From contig NZ_CP060131.1 of assembly GCF_014235185.1 (NCBI RefSeq), positions 1,619,501 through 1,683,500 of the forward strand: DNA of 64,000 bases. Reading direction: 5' to 3'. A program made the translations under genes and the position numbers. The notes below the pieces were generated by a model. That model saw nothing but the letters and a program-made list of their open reading frames with translations. It was not told the DNA's origin and ran no database searches. Positions 58,002 through 64,000 of this stretch are shown here, in pieces (position 1 is the stretch's first letter; each line of letters opens with the position of its first letter). This DNA comes from Pseudonocardia petroleophila (GTDB taxonomy: Bacteria; Actinomycetota; Actinomycetes; Mycobacteriales; Pseudonocardiaceae).

Positions 58002-59165
58002 TCAGGCCTTGCCCGCGTCGGCGCGCTCCTTGGCGTGCCGGTCGGTCGCCGCCTGGATCGCGGCGCCCTGACGGTCGTTGAGCTCGGTCCAGCGCGACGT
58101 CGCGTAGTCCGAGGCCTGCTGCAGGCGCGACGCGCTGCCCTGGAACTTGGGCCTCACGTACTCGGCGAACAGCTCGTAGCTCCGGAGCGTGGCGGCGTGC
58201 CGGGCCCACTCGTGGTGGATGAGCAGGTAGGACCCGAATCCCTTGGACTGCTTCTCCAGCCGCTCGATCTGGGCCACGGCGTCGTCCGGGGTACCGATGA
58301 CGCCGAGACCGGACTCGTTGACGAAGGCCACCCGCTCCTCGAACGTCTCACCGGCGGCGCGGAAGTGCGGAGCGGCGAGGATGTGCTGGGTGTAGTGGCA
58401 CCAGTCGTCGAGGCCGTGGCGGACGTCCTCGATGGCCTGCTCCTTGGTCTCCGCCAGGTGCATCGGGCCCGCGAGGCGCCACCCGGCGCGGTCCGGGGTG
58501 TGCCCGAACTGCGGGGCCCGCTCCTCCATGACGTCCCAGTGCAGGGCGAGCGCGTCGAATCCACCAGCGGCCGTCGCGCCGACCGACAGGAGGTTGATGC
58601 CGTTCTTCGCCGCCACACGCGGGCCGGTCGGGCTGGCGATGGCCGCGCAGACGATGTCGAAGTCGCTGTAGGGCGCGAACTGGGTGCGCGCCTCGTGCAG
58701 GCGGTAGCGCGGCGTCTCGTGAGTGACGGACTCGCCCCGCAGGATCGCCATCAGCACGTCGACGTCCTCCTCGAAGGCACCGCGCTGCTCCTCCAGGGAC
58801 AGGCCGATCATCGTGGCGTCGGTGGGCAGTGCGCCCGGGCCGAGACCGAGCATGAACCGACCGCGCAGGAGGCGGTCGGTGAACAGCGCGCGGTCCGCGA
58901 TCCACAACGGGTTGTGGTAGGGCAGCGACACCACTCCGGTGCCGAGCTTGATGTGCTTGGTCTCCTGCGCCGCGTAGGCGATGAAGATGAACGGGTCCGG
59001 GATCAGCTCGGCGCCGCAGGAGTGGTGCTCCCCGATCCATGCCTCTTCGAACCCGAGCATGTCCATGTGCCGGATGACGGCCAGGTCGCGCTCGATCGCG
59101 TAGGTGGGGTCCTGACCCACGGGGGTGTGGAACGGGGCCATGAACGTCCCGAACTTCAGTGCCAT
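58002..59165 (-). CDS. LLM-class flavin-dependent monooxygenase
   Basis: Luciferase-like monooxygenase of 387 residues: LKFGTFMAPFHTPVGQDPTYAIERDL, GFEEAWIGEHHSCGAELIPDPFIF, IKLGTGVVSLPYHNPLWIADRALFTDRLLRGRFMLGLGPGALPTDATMIGL, then ERVAFVNESGLGVIGTPDDAVAQIERL. The order resembles limonene/carvone-type monooxygenases of actinobacteria. It is divergent from the flavin reductase gene, which likely provides FMNH2, with a candidate operator between them. The ATG is at 59165 with GGGAG upstream. Confidence 0.9.
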   Translation of the reverse strand: MALKFGTFMAPFHTPVGQDPTYAIERDLAVIRHMDMLGFEEAWIGEHHSCGAELIPDPFIFIAYAAQETKHIKLGTGVVSLPYHNPLWIADRALFTDRLLRGRFMLGLGPGALPTDATMIGLSLEEQRGAFEEDVDVLMAILRGESVTHETPRYRLHEARTQFAPYSDFDIVCAAIASPTGPRVAAKNGINLLSVGATAAGGFDALALHWDVMEERAPQFGHTPDRAGWRLAGPMHLAETKEQAIEDVRHGLDDWCHYTQHILAAPHFRAAGETFEERVAFVNESGLGVIGTPDDAVAQIERLEKQSKGFGSYLLIHHEWARHAATLRSYELFAEYVRPKFQGSASRLQQASDYATSRWTELNDRQGAAIQAATDRHAKERADAGKA

Positions 59166-59258
59166 GTCAGCTCCCTTGCTGGGCCGTGCGAGTTAGCGTC
59201 GGCGCTGCCGGTGCAGCGCGTCGGACCGGCAGGTTCACACGGTGGCAAGAGGGCGGAG

Positions 59259-59275
59259 TGTTCTCTTCTGGGACA
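59259..59275 (-). promoter_or_regulatory. Candidate operator C of the AcoR-like regulator
   Basis: Minus-strand TGTCCCAGAAGAGAACA midway between the divergent LLM and flavin reductase genes. With flanking bases it matches the site at 54926-54942 over 18 bp with one difference. The flavin reductase gene has its own -10 TAGCGT at 59346-59351. Confidence 0.6.
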
Positions 59276-59398
59276 CTCGTCACGCACGACCGCCGATGCC
59301 CGGGAGTGGCCGATTCTGCAACACTCCGCGGCCCTCGCCCGGAGCTAGCGTCCCCGACGTGGGCGTCGGAGCGGACGCCCCGGGAGGGAGCGGCCCCG

Positions 59399-59905
59399 AT
59401 GGACGGGCGGAACCGGAGCATCGAAGCGGTGACGGCGGTGGACCAGCTGCGCCGGGCCTTCGGCTGCTTCCCCTCAGGCGTCACCGCGGTCTGCGCGGAC
59501 GTCGACGGCGTCCCCGTCGGCTTGGCGGCGAGCTCGTTCACCTCCGTCTCGGTGGAGCCACCGCTGGTGTCGGTGTGCATGCAGCACAGCTCCACGACCT
59601 GGCCGGTCCTGCGGCGAGCGCCCCGGCTCGGGCTCAGCGTTCTCGCCGAGGGCCAGGACGAGGTCTGCGCCCGGCTGGCGAGCAAGACCGGCGACCGGTT
59701 CGCCGGCACCGACTGGACCGCTTCCGACGACGGCGCTGTCCACGTGCACGGCGCCACGCTGTGGCTCGACTGCACCATCCACGCCGAGGTCCCGTCCGGC
59801 GACCACGACATCGTGCTGCTGCGCATCCACGGCGTCAGCGCCGATCCGGACGCTGCACCCCTCGTCTTCCACGGCAGCCGCTTCCGGCGCCTCGCCGCCC
59901 TCTGA
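59399..59905 (+). CDS. Flavin reductase of a two-component monooxygenase
   Basis: Flavin-reductase-like protein of 168 residues: LRRAFGCFPSGVTAVCADVDGVPVGLAASSFTSVSVEPPLVSVCMQHSSTTWPVLRR, LGLSVLAEGQ, DRFAGTDW, HAEVPSGDHDIVLLRIHGV. It is a paralogue of the protein at 8321-8854 and would supply reduced flavin to the LLM enzyme divergent from it. GGGAG precedes the ATG at 59399; the -10 TAGCGT at 59346 predicts a ~40-base leader. The RibB-type gene follows after 15 bp. Confidence 0.9.
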   Translation: MDGRNRSIEAVTAVDQLRRAFGCFPSGVTAVCADVDGVPVGLAASSFTSVSVEPPLVSVCMQHSSTTWPVLRRAPRLGLSVLAEGQDEVCARLASKTGDRFAGTDWTASDDGAVHVHGATLWLDCTIHAEVPSGDHDIVLLRIHGVSADPDAAPLVFHGSRFRRLAAL

Positions 59906-59920
59906 CCGGCAAGGACACCC

Positions 59921-61024
59921 GTGGACATCCCCTCGTACGAGCTCGCCGACGATCGCGTCGGCGCCGCGCTGGTCGCCCTGGCCGCAGGTCGACCGGTCGT
60001 GGTCGTCGACGATGCCGACCGGGAGAACGAGGGCGACATCGTCTTCGCGGCGAGCCTCGCGACGCCGCAGCTCGTCGCCTTCACCGTGCGCCACACGTCC
60101 GGCTTCGTCTGCGTCGCCCTGCCGGAGCAGGAGTGCGCTCGCCTCGACCTGCCGCCGATGCACCACGACAACGCCGACCGGTTCCGCACCGCCTACCGCG
60201 TCACCGTCGACCTGGCCGGCACGGGCACCGGGATCTCCGCCGCTTCGCGGGCGGCCACGATCGCCGCTCTCGGTTCGTCCACGACGACCCCGCGGGACCT
60301 CGTCCGGCCGGGGCACGTCGTCCCGCTGATGGCCAGGGCCGGCGGGGTGCTGGTGCGCCCGGGCCACACCGAAGCTGCGGTCGACCTCACCCGCCTCGCC
60401 GGGCTCGCGCCGGCGGGTGCGCTGTGCGAGATCGTCTCCCGGGACGTGCCGGGAGAGATGGCCCGCGGTCCGGAGCTCGAGCGCTTCGCCGCGGAGCACC
60501 GCCTCGTGCTGCTGTCCGTGGCCGACATCGTCGCCTACCGGCTCCGGACCGAGCAGCAGGTGCAGCGCGTGGTCAGCACCGTCCTGCCGACGGAGTTCGG
60601 GCCCTTCCACGCCGTCGGCTACCTCGGCTGCACCGACGGTGCCGAGCACATGGCACTCGTGGCCGGCCGACTCGACGCCGTCGACGCGGACGTGCCGGTC
60701 CACATCCACACCCAGTGCCTCAGTGGCGACGTCCTCCGCTCGACCCTGTGCGGCTGCCGTCGCTCGCTCGACGACGCCCTGCGGCGATTCTCCGAGGACG
60801 GCTGCGGCATCGTCGTGTATCTGCGTCCCACCGGGGCCAGTGCCGCGTGTGCACTGCTCGACGGTGCACTCGAGCCGTCCCCCGTTCTCGCCGCCGCAGC
60901 GGACGGGATCCTCGCCGACCTCCGCACGAGGACCCCGGCCGCCGGCCCGACGAACCCCCGACTGGACACCCTGGCCGCCGCACGCGCCCGCCGCACCGCC
61001 GGCGAGCAGCGCATCGCCGGCTGA
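59921..61024 (+). CDS. ribB: DHBP synthase RibB fused to a degenerate GTP cyclohydrolase II domain
   Basis: A 367-residue relative of RibBA. The RibB half (about 5-205) is intact: DDADRENEGDI, TVRHTSGFVCV, GHTEAAVDLTRLAG. The RibA half keeps the zinc-type cysteines (QCLSGDVLRSTLCGC) but lacks the catalytic GHEGRGIGL segment and most of the following domain, ending ~45 residues short of the RibBA at 9014. GTP cyclohydrolase activity is therefore very unlikely, while DHBP synthesis is likely. The GTG start follows AAGGA, and the gene sits between flavin reductase and acyl-CoA dehydrogenase in one operon. Confidence 0.87.
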   Translation: MDIPSYELADDRVGAALVALAAGRPVVVVDDADRENEGDIVFAASLATPQLVAFTVRHTSGFVCVALPEQECARLDLPPMHHDNADRFRTAYRVTVDLAGTGTGISAASRAATIAALGSSTTTPRDLVRPGHVVPLMARAGGVLVRPGHTEAAVDLTRLAGLAPAGALCEIVSRDVPGEMARGPELERFAAEHRLVLLSVADIVAYRLRTEQQVQRVVSTVLPTEFGPFHAVGYLGCTDGAEHMALVAGRLDAVDADVPVHIHTQCLSGDVLRSTLCGCRRSLDDALRRFSEDGCGIVVYLRPTGASAACALLDGALEPSPVLAAAADGILADLRTRTPAAGPTNPRLDTLAAARARRTAGEQRIAG

Positions 61025-61050
61025 CGACCCACGAGAGGAAGCCCCCGATC

Positions 61051-62216
<1,166 letters not shown>

Positions 62217-62220
<4 letters not shown>

Positions 62221-63395
62221 GCCCGACCCACGTGGACGCCGCACTCCCCCTGGCCGGCATCACCGTCGTCGCCCTCGAACAGGCCGTCGCCGGACCGCTC
62301 GCCACCCGGCACCTGGCCGACCTCGGCGCTCGCGTCGTCAAGATCGAACGACCGGGCGAGGGTGACTTCGCCCGCCACTACGACCACGCCGTCCACGGGC
62401 TCGCCTCGCACTTCGTGTGGCTCAACCGCGGCAAGGAGTCGATCGTCCTCGACCTCAAGACCGACCGCGGTCTCCTCGTCGCCCGCGAGCTGATCGCGCG
62501 CGCCGACGTGTTCCTGCACAACACCGCGCCCGGCGTCGTCGAGCGGCTCGGTCTCGACGGACCGACCCTGCGGGACGCGGACCCGCGGTTGGTCGTGGTC
62601 AACATCTCCGGGTACGGCACGAGCGGCCCGCGCAAGGACCGCAAGGCCTACGACATGCTGATCCAGGCCGAGTCCGGGATGGTCGCCGTGACCGGCACCC
62701 CTGACACCCCCACGAAGACGGGCGTGCCCAGCGCCGACATCGCCGCTGGTCTGTACTCGACGACGTCCGTATTGGCGGCGCTGTTCCGGCGGGAACGGAC
62801 CGGTGAGGGCGCGATCGTGGACGTCTCGATGTTCGACTCCGCCGTGGAGTGGATGGGGCATCCCCTCTACATGCAGCTCTACGGCGGCAGGCAGATCCCG
62901 CGCATGGGGCTCAGCCACGCCGCGATCGCCCCCTACGACGCGTACCCGACGAAGGACGGACAGGTGCTCATCGGCGTGCAGAACGACCGCGGCTGGCGGG
63001 CGCTGGTGACCGAGGTGTTCGGCGCCCCCGAGCACGCGGACGACTCCCGCTTCGCCACCAACGTCGAACGCGTGCAGCACCGCGCCGAGTGCGACGCCCT
63101 GGTCGCGTCCTTCACCAGCACGTGGACCACCGAGGATCTCGACGACCGCCTCGCCCAGGTGGGCATCCCCGCGGCACAGATCAACTCGACCGCCGCACTC
63201 GTCGAGCACCCGCAGCTCGCGGAGCGCGACCGGTGGCGACCCGTGGCGACCGAGGCCGGCGAGATCCGGGGGGTGCTGCCGCCGATGACTTTCCGCGACG
63301 TCGAGCTCCCGATGGGGGCGGTACCCGCCCTCGGCGAGCACACCGCCGCCATCCTCGGCGAGCTGGGCCTGGACTCGTCCGACTACCAGTCGTAG
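62217..63395 (+). CDS. CaiB/BaiF family CoA-transferase
   Basis: Family III CoA-transferase of 392 residues: LAGITVVALEQAVAGPLATRHLADLGARVVKIERPGEGDFAR, WLNRGKESIVLDLK, NISGYGTSGPRKDRKAYDMLIQAESG, and the catalytic Asp in VPSADIAAGLYS. It is a distant paralogue of the enzyme at 6243. The GTG at 62217 overlaps the acyl-CoA dehydrogenase stop. It probably activates a carboxylic acid produced by the oxygenase branch. It ends 13 bp inside the convergent 3-hydroxyacyl-CoA dehydrogenase gene. Confidence 0.93.
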
Positions 63396-64000
63396 AAGCC
63401 CCTGCCGGACTTGCGACCCAGCTCCCCCGCCGCCACCTTGTCGACCAGGAGCTGCGGCGGGGCGAATCGCTCTCCGAACGCCTCGGTGAGGTTGCGGGCG
63501 ATGTCGAGCCGCACGTCGAGACCGACGAGGTCGGTGAGCCGCAGCGGCCCCATCGGGTGCCGATAGCCCAGCTCCATGGCCTTGTCGATGTCGGCCGCCT
63601 CCGCCACTCCGTCCTCCAGCATCCGGATCGCCTCCAGCCCGAGCGTCACACCGAGGCGGCTGGTGGCGAAACCGGGTGCGTCCCGGACCAGGATCGTCTC
63701 CTTGCCCACCAGCGCCGCGGCCGTGCGGGCGCGGTCGATCTGCTCGTCCGCGGTCGCATCGGTGTGGACGATCTCGATCAACGGCATGGACCACACGGGG
63801 TTGAAGAAGTGCAGGCCCAGGAACCGGTCCGGATGCTGCAGCACCTCACCCAGCGCGGTGATCGGCAGCCCGCTGGTGTTGGACGCCAGCAGGACGGGGT
63901 CGCGGCGCTCCGCAGCGGCGAGCACCGAGCGCTTGAGGTCGAGCCGCTCCGGCACCGACTCCACGATCAGGTCGAGCCCGCCGTCGAGGTCCTCCACCCC
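63383..64000 (-). CDS. 3-hydroxyacyl-CoA dehydrogenase, partial (N-terminus outside window)
   Basis: Part of an NAD-dependent 3-hydroxyacyl-CoA dehydrogenase. About 205 residues are in the window and the first ~85, with the Gly-rich NAD motif, lie beyond base 64000. Visible are LIVESVPERLDLKRSVLAAAE, ASNTSGLPITAL, the catalytic His in FLGLHFFNPVWSMPLIEIV, FVTSR-like GFATSRLGVTLGLEAIRMLEDGVA and the C-terminal helix domain MELGYRHPMGPLRLTDLVGLD, ending GRGFYDW. It performs the third step of beta-oxidation and completes the acyl-CoA steps of this block. Convergent with the CoA-transferase. Confidence 0.93.
   Translation of the reverse strand, partial: GVEDLDGGLDLIVESVPERLDLKRSVLAAAERRDPVLLASNTSGLPITALGEVLQHPDRFLGLHFFNPVWSMPLIEIVHTDATADEQIDRARTAAALVGKETILVRDAPGFATSRLGVTLGLEAIRMLEDGVAEAADIDKAMELGYRHPMGPLRLTDLVGLDVRLDIARNLTEAFGERFAPPQLLVDKVAAGELGRKSGRGFYDW

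Overview
The window is about 64 kb of very GC-rich DNA with strong G/C third-position bias, many GTG starts, actinobacterial TANNNT -10 elements, several leaderless genes, a mycothiol-type arsenate reductase and CmtR/CsoR metal sensors. These features point to an actinomycete, most likely Pseudonocardia or a relative. The genus is inferred; no rRNA or intact tRNA is present to confirm it.

Layout. (1) 1-2158: 3' end of katG, a strong hairpin, and a GAF-ANTAR regulator. (2) 2342-13353: a first catabolic block around an AraC-type activator, with aldehyde dehydrogenase, luciferase-like (LLM) flavin monooxygenase, CaiB-type CoA-transferase, HMG-CoA-lyase-like enzyme, flavin reductase, RibBA, amidase and LuxR and TetR regulators. 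(3) 13464-17830: acyl-CoA dehydrogenase, APH-fold phosphotransferase, a shortened SDR, a cupin and a LuxR regulator. (4) 17863-25613: an IS481 element, a WYL regulator/RidA pair, an acidic D-rich protein and its deleted copy, pirin, a nuclease, a VOC protein, a YegP-like protein and a membrane Ser/Thr kinase. (5) 25669-32166: an arsenic block with an ArsR-acetyltransferase fusion, flavoprotein, MFS carrier, three ArsC-type proteins, Acr3 and ArsR. (6) 32976-44121: a metal island with CmtR, a CDF-like carrier, copper-binding lipoprotein, wall hydrolase, CopB-type ATPase, CsoR, CopZ, a His-rich secreted protein and CopA. It is bounded by copies of a tRNA-Ala 3' end and an integrase remnant. (7) 44.1-50.4 kb: an accessory zone with hypothetical genes, two broken genes, an IS110-type transposase and large inverted repeats. 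(8) 50.4-64 kb: a second catabolic block with MarR and AcoR-like regulators, dehydrogenases, VOC and ABM proteins, two LLM monooxygenases, flavin reductase, a RibB with a decayed GTP-cyclohydrolase half, acyl-CoA dehydrogenase, CaiB transferase and a partial 3-hydroxyacyl-CoA dehydrogenase.

How the genes work together. Both catabolic blocks pair an LLM monooxygenase with a flavin reductase and a private riboflavin-precursor gene, followed by CoA-thioester enzymes. Each block appears to supply its own reduced flavin for an oxygenase step and then pass the product into beta-oxidation-like steps. Their substrates cannot be read from sequence. Two candidate regulons can be read from promoter sequence: CGGATA direct repeats 21 bp apart for the AraC protein (four promoters), and a 17-bp TGTCCC-N5-(C/A)GAACA site for the AcoR-like protein (three sites).
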